NCBI RefSeq assembly: GCF_000346465.2
Contig: NC_034012.1
Span: 17,535,192 to 17,599,191, forward strand
From: Prunus persica
Lineage: Eukaryota > Streptophyta > Magnoliopsida > Rosales > Rosaceae
Reading direction: 5' to 3'
Length of the DNA stretch: 64,000 nucleotides
How positions within the stretch are numbered: position 1 is the stretch's first letter; each line of letters begins with the position of its first letter. The notes beneath the pieces are model-generated. The model was not told the origin of the DNA, ran no database searches, and worked only from the letters and a program-made list of their open reading frames with translations. This document shows, one piece after another, positions 44,862-57,575 of the stretch. The translations under genes and the position numbers were made by a program.

Positions 44862-46190
44862 AGTTCATGGGGGTTTCAAAGTTGTGGGCTAAATTATCAA
44901 TGATATTCTAATTCAGATGCTATTTTAATTATCTTATCTTTGGTCAGTAGTTATAACTTCTATGAACTTATTTGTCTTTGATATGCAGCTGCATCTTCTT
45001 GTGTCTATGAGTCCTTCTTTGAGTCAAGCAACTATGCCGTGTTGAGGTCAGCTTAGACTGAGTAGCTATTGAGCTAGCCGATTGGTGCAATATTTTGCTA
45101 TGGTATGTCTCGAACTACTGGTCTGCCTTACTCACATAAACAAGGTTTTGTTATATGTGAGTTCTTATGACCAACTGACTTTTGTCTTCTGCTTCAATTG
45201 ACAAGATCAGTAAAAGGTTTGATCTCGAGCCTGATATGGCCAAAGTTCGCCAAGCCATGAAAGCATGAAGGTGGTTTGCCTCCAGCCAGAGATGTTGAAA
45301 TATGGAAACATCATGGTCCCAACTTGGATGATGAACTTGATGAAATGGATAAATCCTTGACCGGCATGTCTAGAAAAAGGAGGCATGTTCCCAAGGATGA
45401 AGCATGTCTGTGACTGGCTGACTTCTCTCTTCTACTTGGATTGTAAGAAAGGGGTTGCTTTACTCTACCTTATTAGTGATGAAAAGGTTAAGCAACTTTT
45501 TCCGAATGAGTCTTCTACTTAAGGTGAGCAGGATACCGTCACGAACACAAATGCGGCTGAGGGGTAGGTAGCCAATGAGGCTGGAGTTGAGGAGCATGCA
45601 GCTGTTGAGACTGGAGCTAAGGATGATGTCATCAAGCGGGAGTCACCTACTGATGTCTCAAAGTATTTGAAGACTTTTTCTTCTTTGTAGCTTTAAGTAT
45701 TAGTTTCGGTTAACCACTTCATCTATTCTGCTGAACGTGGGCCTGTCTGCTGCTTACTAATATATTTGAACTTCTAGATCTATTGATCGCCTGTTCTTCG
45801 TATAGTTTTAGGTCTACTGATTGCTTTTTGTTGCCTGTTGGCGTTTTGAATGTGTATTTATTGACCGCTTGAGTCGCCTACCAACGCTTTTAATATGGGT
45901 TTGTTGATCGTTTGGTTGGGAAACTGCGTGAGTTGTCTCTTGAGTGGATATGTTGGCCTCTTAGTTGGGCAACTACTTGAGTTGTCTCTTGATGGGATGA
46001 ATATTCAAGGTTTTAAAACCTCCAATGCCTAAGTCAGGAGATGGTCTTAAAGAGATTCAAATCATACTGAAATGAGAAAGGTTTTGTCAGATACTGAAGA
46101 ACCTCTCGAATTCATCTTCTTTTTTGGCTGAGTTAATGTGTTAATCAGCCACCGAGTGAGTTACCATGTTCTCAGCATTTGAACATCTCA
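44862..46190 (+). other. Unassigned transposon-like region with coding remnants
   Basis: No long frame. Short coding-like pieces with several stops lie at 45200-45690 (for example EIWKHHGPNLDDELDEMDKS). Repeats of the phrase TTGGCGTTTTGA / ATTGACCGCTTGAGTCGCC and TTGAGTTGTCTCTTGA lie at 45770-46000. It probably belongs to the 3' region of the gypsy element whose pol lies downstream on the minus strand. Confidence 0.4.
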
Positions 46191-46204
46191 CTTAGGATTC
46201 TTGA

Positions 46205-46535
46205 ATGTTTACCCACCTCTTAAAAAAAAAGGTGTCGTCCTCTACTGAGGAATAAGTTTTACCCACCTCTTATGTAAAGGATGTTGTCTTCTACTGAGGG
46301 ATAATTTTTACCTACTTCTTATGTAAAGGATGCCTTCCTCTACTGAGGGTTAACTTTTACCAATCCTTACGTAAAGGGTGCTTTTCTCTCTAAGTGTTAT
46401 TTTACCCACCCTTACGAAAAGGGTGCCTTCCTCTGTTGAGGGTTATTTTTACCCACCCTTACGGAAAGGGTGCCTTCTTCTGCCTAGGGTTAAGTTTTAC
46501 CCACCATTTCGTAAAGGGTGCCATCCTTTGCTAAT
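46205..46535. repeat. Minisatellite of about 55-60 bp units
   Basis: About six units of the form TTTTACCCACCCTTACG-AAAGGGTGCCTTCCTCT-TGAGGGTTA. Divergence increases toward the left. The pairs ACCCACCCTTACG / GTAAAGGGTG give each unit a small inverted repeat. Confidence 0.85.
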
Positions 46536-46859
46536 GGGTGAATATTTCTCAAACACTTCTTTGAATGAAAAATTGAACTTTCTTCGAACTGAAGTGGAGT
46601 GGACTTAGTCATCTGTTGGGAAATAAGGCGTTTTTTGTTTTATTTTTTATTTTTTTGTGGTAACAGGACATCAATTGTTGCTAATAAGTTGCAACTCAAA
46701 CAATGGTTTTTTCTCATTCTTCTTTGAGCAGGTCAAGGTTAGTCTTCATCTGCTTGGAATTCTGATAAATGATGCCCACCTCGATGCTGAAGGATAGAAA
46801 AGTGTTATGAAGATGAATGATTGCTTCAATTCCGAAGCCTAAAGAAAATGAGGTTTCGC

Positions 46860-49700
46860 TAGTTGATCTCCTTTTGGTGGTGCGATAACCTCATAGCACG
46901 TCGGGCAACTCGTTTACCCATTTTCCCTTGGTGCCTTCCAATCTCTTTTTCAGACAATCCAGCACAATCTTGTTGGAAACCTCCGCTTGATCATTGCCTT
47001 GCGGATATTTTTGAGTTGATAAGTGTTGCTTTATACCATACTTCACAAAGAATTCGATGAGCTTCTTGCCAATGAATTGTGATCCGTTGTCGGTGACTAG
47101 CAACTGTGGGTAGCTAAAGCGGTTGATGATGTTCTTAGTGATGCATCGTTCCATGTCGGCTTCTTTAGTATATGAGAGAGCTTCAGCCTCAATCCATTTT
47201 GTAAAGTAGTTGGTGGCCACGATCATCATCCTTCTTAGTAGGAGCTCGTGGCATGAGACCCACTAAGTCAATGGCCCATTGCATGAATAGTCATGGCCTG
47301 TTCTGCGGATGATACACTTCAGCTAGTAGACTAGGAATTGACTTGTATCGTTGGCATCGATCACATCTTTTGACATATTCAGTAAAGTCATGGCACATGG
47401 TAGGCTAAAAGTAGCCTATGCTGAGAGCTTTTTGGGTGAGTAATCTTCTCCCATAATGGTTTCCATACTCGCTGTCGTGAATTTTGCATGTAAGATAAGG
47501 ACTGGAATATGATCTACGAAAAAATTTGTTGTCCTGCACGTAGTACCTTACGGCTTTCTGCTGGAATTTTCCGTCCTAGGACCTCTTACTTGGTAAATTT
47601 TTGTTTAACAAGTAGTCGATGATGAGGTCTTGCCAACTGGGATCCTCATCGATCTGCATTAAGTCTGCGTGCTCTGCCTCTTCAATGCTTGGTTAATCAA
47701 GGTGCTCGATCAAGATTGAGCGCCTAAACTGGTGTCCAGAATCCTAGGCTTGCCAGCACTAATTCTAGGCTTGCTAGTGCATCTACAAAGTGTTCTCTGC
47801 TCGGGGAATTTGTTGGATGGTGAAGGTTGAAAATGCCTTCAAACGTGCTTGAACTTTGTCGAGGTATTGGATCATTCTTGGGTGTATTGTTATGTACTTC
47901 CCTGATGCTTGATTAGTGATAAGTTGGGAGTCTGAATAGATGGCTAACCTCTTGAAGCGCAGTCCAGCGACCAATGCCTCGTACTCCGCTTCGTTGTTTG
48001 AAGCTAGGAAGCCAAGTGTGATTGCTTGCTCCAACATAGTCTCATCCAGGGTGATTATGACTATGATGCTCCAACTCCCTTATGATTTGACTCTTTGTCT
48101 ATGCTCAACTGCCACATATCTTTGAGTTGGTCAAGTTCAGCAGAGGACTTCTTTTTTGCTCTTGAACTTTCCTTGTTTCTATTGACCAGTCTCTCTTCTT
48201 CAGCTAAGTATGGAGTGAATTCTGAAACAAAATATGCTAAATCTTGGGCTTTTATAGTAGTCTTCGGTCGGTAGAGGAGGTCATATTGACTCAAGTTGAT
48301 AGCCCATTTCATGAGTTGCTGAGAAGCATCAGGGCTATGAAGAATCCATCTCAAAAGAAATTTTGTCATGACGATTATCAGATGAGCTTGATAGTAGGGT
48401 CTTAATTTTCTCGCAGAAACTAAAAGGGCCAAAATGAGCCTCTCCATTTCGAATAGTGAATCTATGCATCAAGGAGAGCTTTTCATGTGTAGAATACCAG
48501 ATGTTGTTCCCCCAACTCTTCTCAAATGAGAGCTGAGCTGACTGCTGAGTTGGACATGGCTAGGTAGATGAACAGGTCTTCGCCTAGCTGAGGCTTTGCA
48601 AGTTGGGGAGGTGAAGTGAGGTATGCCATCAAGTCTGAAAAGGTTGCTTCACACTCTTCGTCCCACTTGTCTCTTCGTCCTTTCTTCAAGGCTTTGAAGA
48701 ATGGTCTGCACTCGTCGATAGATCGGGAAAGAAATCATGTCAGAGTGGCTGCTCTACCCTTCATACTTTGTATTTCTTTTGCTGTGGCAAGTGACTTGAT
48801 GTTGATGATGGCTTTGATCTAGTTAGGGTGAGCGCTGATTCCCTTTTAAGTGACTAAGAATCCTAAAAATCGGCCAGATGAGACTCCAAATGTGCACTAG
48901 CTCGGATTCAACTTCATTTGGTATTTTCGAAGTAGGCCGAAAGCTTCGGCAAGGCTTTTGATGTGATCTGCTCGCTAGGGAGCTTTGACCAGCATGTCAT
49001 GTACATAGACCTCCATAGTCTTTCTAATCTACTCCTTTATAATCTTGTTCACAAGCCTCTCATAGGTTGCTCCGGCGTTCTTTAGCCTAAAGGGCATGAC
49101 CTTTTAGCATTATGTACCTTTTTCAATTATGAAAGAATTCTTTGCTTTGTTGTCTTCATGCGTCATGATCTGATTGTAGCTGGAGTACGCGTCCATAAAG
49201 CTGAGCAGCTGGTTCTTGGAGGTTGAATCCATGAGTTGATTAACTCTTGGCAAAGAAAAGTTATCCTTCGGGCATGCCTTGTTGAGATTTGTGTAGTCTA
49301 CACATACTCTTCATTTGCGTTGATCTTTCTTCATCACTAAAACAACGTTGGCCAGCCAATCGGAGTAGGAGACTTGTCCAATGAAGTCGGTTGCTAGGAG
49401 TTGTCAATCTCGACTTCGAGGATGGCAAGTGGCTAGGGAGCGAAGTTGTGTCTCTTTTGGGACACTGGCTTGCTGGCTGAGTTGACATGAAGCCGATGGC
49501 AGATGACCTACGGGTCGATGCCAGGCATGTAAGATGGCTACCATGCGAATACATCCTTGTTGTTCTGGAGGAAGGTGGTCAGCTCCACTTTTTCCTCTAT
49601 GCTTAGGCTCGAGCTAATCTGCGCTTTTCCTTTTGGATTGTCAGGATCAAAAACTTCGAGTCTGGCATCTTTCTAGGCCTCCATCCTTTTTTAGGAGAAG
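46860..49700 (-). pseudogene. Ty3/gypsy (Tat-like) pol relic: RT, RNase H, integrase
   Basis: Read on the minus strand in normal gypsy order. Reverse transcriptase remains lie at about 49560-48480, with many stops but phrases such as NFAP, MPF.LKNAGATY and YMTC (the YVDD region, decayed). The RT/RNase H linker is at 48447-48061 (SPDASQQLMKWAINLSQYDL). An archaeal-type RNase H is at about 48040-47783 ([20 protein letters not shown]). An integrase core is at 47229-46891 (YFTKWIEAEAL, LLVTDNGSQF, the first two catalytic Asp regions). Order and phrases fit the Tat lineage. Gag and protease are not found. Confidence 0.85.
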
Positions 49701-49949
49701 CCTTAGGGCGAACTTGTTCTTCTTGATATTGGTTCAGCAATTGCGATTACGAAGTGGTTGATTCTTTTCCCTTCTGGTCTACTCGACTTAAGGGAACCAA
49801 CTCCACCATCTCCTCGGCCTATTCTTTTCCCTTCTGGTCTTTTTCCTTATGGCTGATTCTTTTCCCTTATGGTCTGCTCGTTTTTCTAGAGTTTTTCGGA
49901 TTACCTCATGTGTGGTGTGTAGCCATTCTTAAATGAGATGACAAGATAA

Positions 49950-50130
49950 TATCAAGGAGATTTGATGGGAATCAGATCCTTGATTTAGGGAGATTTTTCT
50001 ATCTAAATCAAAGATAATTGGTTAATTAAATCAAGTTTAATTAACACAATTATTTGACCTAAGGAATCTTCTGCTATTCACATGTCACCTTGTGATTAGT
50101 TACCAAAATTTATGTTCCCACAATAACCAC
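49950..50130 (-). mobile_element. Gypsy LTR fragment (minus strand)
   Basis: The reverse complement contains ATTCCTTAGGTCAAA, AATTATCTTTGATTTA and CTCCCTAAATCAAGGA, in the same order as the LTR-like sequence at 60106-60230. It lies upstream of the pol relic in its reading direction, where a 5' LTR is expected. Confidence 0.6.
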
Positions 50131-51575
50131 TTTGTTGGTCTTGTTTTGAAATTATTCTGTTTTGTAAACTTAACCAAGGTTAAGACTGAATCGATTGTTA
50201 CTAATAAATTACTAATCTAACTCGTATCTAATTAAGAAATAAATAAAACAACTTATTTTAAGAAACGTGGGAATACCATGCTATAACAATTTTAAGGAAT
50301 GTGTTGCTTTCGTGGAGTCCTTAGATTGTTGCTATTATGTATCCGGATTTTAGGGTGTGATATAATGTAAATATTATTTTTATACCTTTTATAAATATGT
50401 GTGTAAGAGGAATTTAAGCTTTCCATGTATTGAAACACATTAACTTATTATAAAAGATCAAATTTTAAAATAAGAATTACATAAATAAATAAAATTACGT
50501 TGTTAAAAATGAAATTTGATCTTGTCTAAAGTATTTTTTTTTGGCCATCTTGTCTAAAGTCTTAAAATAATCCGATAATTATCTCATCCCATACTTGTCT
50601 AATGTAAATTGAAGTTATAGTTAACCTTAAAAAAATTGACCAAAAAAACCTTTGAAAAAAGCTCTCATATTACAGTCCGAATACGATCCAAATTTAAAAT
50701 CCATATTCGGAATTAGGCTTAATCCCATCTGTTTATAGGTGTCACACAATGGCCATGTACCTATGTTAGGATTGACCAATTGGTCTGAGGGAGAGAGGAG
50801 AGAGGAGAGTTATGGAAATTAGAATTAAATTTTTACTTTATTTTTATAGAAGATGGAAATAATGTTAAGTCTAAATGGAGGAAAAAAAATCATGTTTTCA
50901 AGTGTACCATTCATGTGTCGTACCTGATGATCCAAATTGTAATCACTCTGGTCTGGGCCCTAATTTCTACCCGCGGGTCCCTTCAAGATTGTACGAGGGC
51001 TAAGTACTTACTCTAATTAAATTCTTATGCTCAGCAAATAGTAATACAAGTACTTTTCTTATGGCAAGTAAACAAAATCATGGTTGCAACTTGTAACTTA
51101 CCATCCAGGACATACATAACCTCATCATTCTCAAAGACTTTCTAATTTTAATTTTTTTTAAATTTATAAAATTAATTATTATTTACGAAATTTAGAAATT
51201 CGACGCGAATTCTTTTCGTAACCTTTTCTTTTCACATTGCCATCCAATCCAACAATATAATTAAGGATGGCTCAACTCATCGTAATCTCTTCCAATCATA
51301 TTTCCCATGCACATGTAATCTACATATGGCAACCTATGGGTGCAATCAATGTAATCACAAATTTGAATGTCTTATTATGTATAAGCCAAAATTAGTTGGA
51401 AGATAGAAGGGAGCAAATCACAAAAATACCATGACTTAGTGGAGTTGTTGCTGCACACACATTTGTCATTATGATCATACATTTATTTCCTTCACTTCCC
51501 CACCTACCTTTATGAACCAACCCAATCTCTTTTCACTTCAATTCAAACTCGAAAACACGCATACACACACAGACT

Positions 51576-51576
<1 letters not shown>
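50131..51576. other. Region upstream of the ABCG gene
   Basis: 50200-50700 resembles the repeat blocks at 40600-41050 and 3960-4300. The rest is AT-rich with no gene. A promoter could not be placed with confidence. Confidence 0.5.

Positions 51577-51617
<41 letters not shown>
51577..51617. repeat. (CT)n microsatellite in the ABCG promoter or 5' leader
   Basis: About 20 CT dinucleotides ending 213 bases before the ATG. CT-rich tracts are common in plant 5' leaders. A second, shorter CT run follows the donor of intron 1 (52065-52082). Confidence 0.9.
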
Positions 51618-51620
<3 letters not shown>

Positions 51621-51830
51621 ATTGATTGCTCATACACCTCCTCCAAATTCATATCAGGGATAGCGGATAGGCAGCATTGATAGGTAGTTGTTTGGTGTCT
51701 GTTCAACCATATTACATGGACATATGTCAAAGATATTTTCCTTCTTAATGTGATCTCCTTTTCGTTTTGTTATGGGTTTGTGAGGCCTTAAGCTTAAAGG
51801 CAGCTGCAACAGAAAAAATAGAAATAGAAA

Positions 51831-54800
51831 ATGGAGATAGAGGGAGCAAGCGGTGGGCATAGCGGTGGTGGAGGAGGAAGTGGAAGAGGTGCATATTTGG
51901 TGTGGGAAGATCTAAGTGCGGTTCTACCAAACTTCAGTAAAGGATCACCCACAAGGAGGCTGCTCAATGGTCTTAGTGGGTATGCTGAGCCTGGTAGGAT
52001 CATGGCTATTATGGGTCCTTCTGGTTCTGGCAAATCAACCCTCCTTGATACTTTAGCAGGTACTCTCTCTCTCTCTCTCTCTCATCATGAAACAAAAATT
52101 TGTAATTCATTTCTTTGGTTTTATCATACCTGTTTTTGTTATATTTATCAGTAGAATGTATCCTTTCTGTTTTAGATAAATCCAAGATTTTCACTTTTGG
52201 TGCTTATTAAAGGTGTACTTTTTGCATCCAAATACTCCTTTAGCTAATTTAAAGACTACCCATGATTAAGAAAAGAGAACCCATGACATGATTTGGCAGA
52301 GCCCCCAAAAGTGAAGTAATTTGGGCAAAACTAGTTGTTTTTTGTTTATTTACTGAGCTCCATTTGTTCTAGTTCAAATGAATCTTGTTCTTCTTCTGGT
52401 AAAAAATATTATTAAAAAAAAAAAAAGGTTTTTCTTTGTAAAACAAATTTGGCCAGCTTTTGGTAACAAAAGTTTACCCTGAATTTGAAACTTCTATTTA
52501 GTCACTTAATTCTTCTATTTTTCTATTTGGAAAAAGACAATTCAGCTGCTCAATTTTTGGGTGTTGAGAAATTGACCAATCAAGAAGAAAAAAAATTCTT
52601 TATAACTCTCTTCCCCTTCTCCTCCAGTCACCATTAATTGGCAGAAAAATATCCAATCCAAGGCTGAAATCTTGTCCCACATTTATCTTACTGCCTTTAA
52701 GAGCCACCCATCAATTAGATAGCAGTAGCCAATGAGGTATTGGACTTCAATGGAACAAGGCACAGTTTGAATGAATGGGAAAAAATGCCTTTACCAGCCA
52801 CCAAACTTTTCCACAACTCTTTTATTTCTTTTGATATGGAGGCAGAGTGACAGAATGAAAAGTAAATGGTGAATGACTGGTTTTAAAGCCTCCAATAATA
52901 TCAGAATTCATGGGCAAGGACCATTATAAGCATGGGCTTCTCAGGTCCAACTCAATTTATAATGCAGAGGACACCTGGCAGCTTTTGTTTATGTTTTTTT
53001 TTTTTTGGTTATAAAAATAGTCCAAGACTTTTATCATGGGTATAGGCAGATAGTCAATTTAATAATTATTGCATTAACTTTTTAGCTGCTGAAAAACATT
53101 TATCTTATTCTTCTAAATATCCTTGTTTTGGACACAGGCAGACTCTCAAGAAATGTTGTCATGACTGGAAATATTCTGTTTAATGGAAAGAAGAAAAGAC
53201 TTGCATATGGTGCTGTTGTAAGTAAAGGATTTTCTTTCAAATCAAGGGTTTGCTCATTTGTTGTGAATTATATTTCTTCTAGATTTCTTTGTAATAAATT
53301 AAATATTTATACCAAAAATATGATAGAAAACTTAGAATTTAGTAAGTTCTCAAATGCTCTCGTTGAGAGTTGAACTCAAGACCTCCCGCTTACTAAACGG
53401 GTGCTCTAACTAACTGAGCTACGAGAACTTTTATGTTCCTCTTTCTTTAAAAAAAAAAAAATTACAAAAAATGCCCTCTGTATTTATCTTTTGTTTTAAG
53501 AAAGAAGAACATAAATGGCTCTCGTAGCTCAGTTGGTTAGAGCACCCGTTTAGTAAGCGGGAGGTCTTGAGTTCGACTCTCAACGAGAGCATTTGACCAC
53601 TCACTATATTCCAAAAGTTTATTCTAATATATTTTTTTTTGTACAAATTATTTAAGAAATTCTAATATAAAGTCTTATTTTATTTTAGATATAAATATGT
53701 AACCTGAAATTTAATTGAAGCAAGGAGGATGGGGATCGAAACTCCACATTGTAATCGAAATTCTGATATTGTCCATATATAGGAATTGAATTTTCAGAAA
53801 CCTTTTTCTTAAAATAAACCAAATCAATTCTCACTATTTTGTTACCAAATCCTTTTCTCAAACTAGAAAGGCAAAATGGCATGTCAAATTATCAAGTAAA
53901 ATCATGTTGAAGAGAATTTTGTTGACATTGCCACTTGCTTAAGCATACATGCTCCTAATTCACTATAATTGTGTGCAATTCCAGGCCTATGTCACACAAG
54001 AGGATGTATTATTGGGAACACTCACAGTCAGAGAAACCATAACATACTCGGCTCACTTGAGGCTTCCAAGTAGTTTTAAAAAAGAAGAGGTTAAGAGCAT
54101 TGTGGAAGGAACAATTATGGAAATGGGCCTCCTGGAATGCGCCGATCGATCAATCGGAAACTGGCACTTAAGGGGTATTAGTGGTGGTGAAAAGAAAAGA
54201 GTAAGCATTGCACTTGAAATTCTAACAAGGCCTTGCATATTATTTCTTGATGAACCTACTAGTGGCCTTGATAGTGCCTCGGCTTTCTTCGTTATTCAAA
54301 CACTTCGAAGCATTGCTCTTGATGGAAGAACGGTTGTTTCATCAGTTCACCAGCCAAGTAGTGAAGTGTTTGCACTCTTTGACGACCTCTTCTTACTATC
54401 TGGCGGTGAAACAGTTTATTTTGGAGAAGCAAAGACTGCTATAGAGGTAAGCCTGGGAATCTGGTAGCTTGATTATAAGGATAGTTTTTCATTTTTGGTT
54501 TTGGAGGAAACTGAAAACTTAATCCCAATTTGCTTTAGAATTTTTATAATTCGAGTTTCTAATTTATTCTTGTAGTGTCACTTTAGGAGATCTTTAACCT
54601 TGTTTATGAGTATCCCTAGGTCAACAATTGAATTCTTAAAGCACAATTTTGTTTTACTCTGCAACTAATGTTAGTTTTTGTTTTCACTTTTGTAGTTTTT
54701 TGCTGAAGCGGGTGTCCCATGTCCTAGTAGAAGGAATCCCTCTGATCACTTCCTACGATGTATAAATTCAGATTTTGATATCGTGACTGCCACCCTGAAA

Positions 54801-57575
54801 GGATCTCAAAGAATTCGTGTGCGTATAATTCTAACTCAATTCTTTATTTGCAAAACGTTCAACACCCTTTATTCCTTTTCATGTTTCAAATGAAATACAA
54901 TGCAGTACCTGCTTCTTTGAATCTCATTTGTGTCATACTTTAGAACCAATTCCTCAACTTGTGCAAACCGCCTCCCCCCAAAACACACACTTCCTTTTTC
55001 TTTCTTTATTTCATCCATTCTTTTCTCGTACTAATTCTAATTCTGTGTCTGAATTATATAGGATGTCCCAACATCATCAGACCCTCTCATGAATTTGGCA
55101 ACAGCAGAGATCAAAGCCAGGCTTGTTGAGAAATACAAGCGTTCAAAGTACGCAGATAAAATGAGAGCTAGGATGCAAGCCATATTAGCAATTGTAACTT
55201 TTCCAACTTTAGCTCTGTAGTCTGATTACTTTCTGTGAAGTTAGAACAGCAAATTCTTGTGCATCGACTTGGTTCTCCTATTTTTGTGTTAGCTGTTGCC
55301 TATATGAAATCAAAGCATGATGCTACTTTGAGAATTTTCTAGATATACATGTTAACTTCTTTTCATGATGTTTGAACTTTCCTTTGAAACCTATTTGAAA
55401 TTGTTTTGTTGCCATTATGTCATCTTAACAATTAATTCTTAAAGGGGAAGTCCCCTCCCTCTTTCATCTTAACAATTGACTGCATCCATAGGTTGGCAAG
55501 GATCATGTTCCTTGTCAACTAAGGTTTATGTCGGCACAAATAATCTATCAGACATGATAACTACGCTACATCTGTTAATCCCTAGTCTTTGGCATAGTTG
55601 GCAAAAGGGGTGGCGGCTTAAAGTAGAACTGAGGCTTTTAAATATTTGCAATGAAAAAGGAACAAAGTAAAAGATGTGAACTATGCAGTTTTTGCAATAT
55701 GTATGAAGCAGTCTTTGTTTGCAGGAAGGACAGGCAATTGAAATGAAAAGTGGAAGTCAAGCAAGTTGGTGGAAGCAACTTTCAACCTTGCTGCGAAGAT
55801 CATCTCTGAACATGTCTAGAGATGTGGGGTATTACTGGTTAAGGATAATCATCTATATACTTGTATCAATATGCGTTGGAACTATCTATTTTGACGTTGG
55901 CAAGGGCTATACTGCAATCTTTGCCCGGGCAGCATGTGGAGCATTTATAACGGGCTTTATGACATTTATGTCTATTGGAGGTTTCCCATCTTTCATAGAA
56001 GAAATGAAGGTAAACATTGCACACACAGAAACAAGTGTACATATATATATATTTTGTTGTGTGTGTACAAAGGGTTACACAGTAGAAATTTCTGTTAGTT
56101 ATTGGCTTCTCATACTTTGTTTTCTTCTTGTAAACAGGTGTTTTATCGAGAAAGACTCAATGGGTATTATGGAGTTTCAGTGTTCATCATATCCAACTTC
56201 CTCTCTTCATTCCCATTCTTGGCTGTAGTTACACTTACTAGTGGGACTATTACTTACTATTTTGTGAAATTTCGGACAGAATTTTCACATTATGTGTTCT
56301 TCTGTCTCAATATATTTGCCTGCATTTCTGTGATAGAGAGCCTCATGATGGTTGTAGCTTCACTAGTTCCCAATTTCCTGATGGGCATAATTACAGGAGC
56401 TGGAATCATGGTAAGGAGATAAACTCAAATGTTTGATAAGCTTTCATTTTCTGTTTCCGTCATCAAGTCTATCCTTGCTGATATATCCTTTTCAACTAAA
56501 TGTTTGTGTATGCAGGGAATCCTGATGATGACCTCTGGATTCTTCCGCTTGCTGCCGGATCTTCCGAAGCCATTCTGGCGCTACCCAGTTTCATATCTCA
56601 GTTATGGCTCATGGGGAATACAGGTGACACTTTGTTAATAATCTATATTTTTCAAGCCGCTTGTGGAAATGATTTTGTCAAATGGATTTTCCCCTCAAAA
56701 TCATAAAAGTCCACTTAATTGCAAAGTCTTCCTTTTCCCTCAGAACTTATGCAGTTAAAAACCTTTTCAAGATCCAACTAATGGACAAAAAGAAATTCAT
56801 TTGTCTTATAAATAATCATTGCAGATGCAAAAAGAAAAAGGAAACACAGTAAAGCTTCATTGCTTTGTCAGATGAATGCATTCCCAAGAAGTTAGAAACA
56901 GAATTATTTTAAGACATTTTAGAATCTCAACATTTTCTTAGAGATGCAATTAAAGCAGCCTAACTACATTGAGTGAAACTGCTGAACATAGAGGAAGATA
57001 GTCTATATTCTGACTGAAGATGTAAAAGACACCCCCAAAGATATATATATATATATATGTATATTTTTAAAACTACTCTATATCGATGTAGGCAGCTTAA
57101 CTTCCATAATGCCACCATGCAGGCCAGGCTAGGTTTTAACATATGATGTATTAAGCACCATATCAGCCATGCTATAAATCAGATGGTATTAATTTTTGTA
57201 GCATAATTTGACATGCAGGGCGCCTATAAGAATGATTTTCTTGGCCTTGAGTTTGATCCAATGATACCTGGTGATCCAAAACTGACGGGTGACTTCATCA
57301 TCCAACATATGTTTGGGATACCAATAGACCACTCCAAGTGGTGGGACTTGGCTGCTATTGTAGCGATTCTTGTGTTGTACCGGGTTCTCTTTTTCGTAAT
57401 TCTCAAGTTCAAGGAGAATGCATCGCCGTTGTTTCAGACACTCTACGCAAAGAGAACACTACAAAAGCTTGACAAGAGGCCTTCCTTCAGGAAAGTACCC
57501 TCTATTAGTTCCAAGAGGCACCAACCTCTCCACTCACTGTCTTCTCAAGAGGGCCTTAACTCTCCACTGCAGTAG
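51831..57575 (+). CDS. ABCG15: ABC transporter G family half-transporter (ABCG12/15-like), 9 coding exons
   Basis: Exons: 51831-52059, 53138-53217, 53985-54446, 54696-54818, 55062-55193, 55725-56009, 56138-56410, 56516-56623 and 57219-57575. All junctions are GT-AG and all phases fit, giving 682 residues with no stop. A Gly/Ser-rich N-terminus ([14 protein letters not shown]) precedes the nucleotide-binding domain. That domain has Walker [10 protein letters not shown] (62-70), Q-loop Q108, signature ISGGE (168-172), Walker B ILFLDEP (188-194) and H-loop H225. An ABC2-type membrane domain with about six helices follows from residue 380 ([17 protein letters not shown] onward). The C-terminus [11 protein letters not shown] resembles Arabidopsis ABCG15, and length is normal. 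Relatives of the ABCG11/12/15 group export wax and cutin precursors at the plasma membrane. The substrate here is inferred, and the nearest paralogue could be ABCG12. Confidence 0.93.
53355..53428 (-). tRNA. tRNA-Thr(AGT), slightly altered
   Basis: A 74-base cloverleaf on the minus strand with anticodon loop TTAGTAA. Differences from the plus-strand partner are a G:T pair at position 2 of the acceptor stem and AGTTAGTTA in the D loop, which loses one of the conserved G18-G19. It may be weakly active or inactive. Confidence 0.8.
53518..53591 (+). tRNA. tRNA-Thr(AGT)
   Basis: A perfect cloverleaf: acceptor GCTCTCG/CGAGAGC, D arm GCTC/GAGC with GG in the loop, anticodon loop TTAGTAA in a 5-pair stem, T arm TTGAG-TTCGACT-CTCAA, discriminator A. 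It lies in the sense direction inside ABCG intron 2. A run of nine T about 40 bases downstream can terminate Pol III. This is the best preserved of the four cloverleaf copies. Confidence 0.95.

Larger units (their letters stand above)
53218..53700. repeat. tRNA-Thr palindrome in ABCG intron 2 (copy 3)
   Basis: The two tRNA-Thr genes at 53355 and 53518 are the core of a larger inverted repeat. Inner flanks match (ACTTTTATGTTCCTCTTTC against the reverse complement GCCATTTATGTTCTTCTTTC). Outer flanks match for at least 60 bases (GAATTTAGTAAGTTCTCAAA against GAATATAGTGAGTGGTCAAA). The intron would fold into a long hairpin in the pre-mRNA. Confidence 0.8.

Noticed and set aside
49261..49554. A 97-codon minus-strand frame as a separate protein
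   Set aside because: It is in the wrong frame relative to the reverse-transcriptase relic that covers the same bases.
51533..51860. Minus-strand frames with Arg-Glu runs upstream of the ABCG start
   Set aside because: They come from the CT microsatellite and the complement of the Gly-rich first exon.
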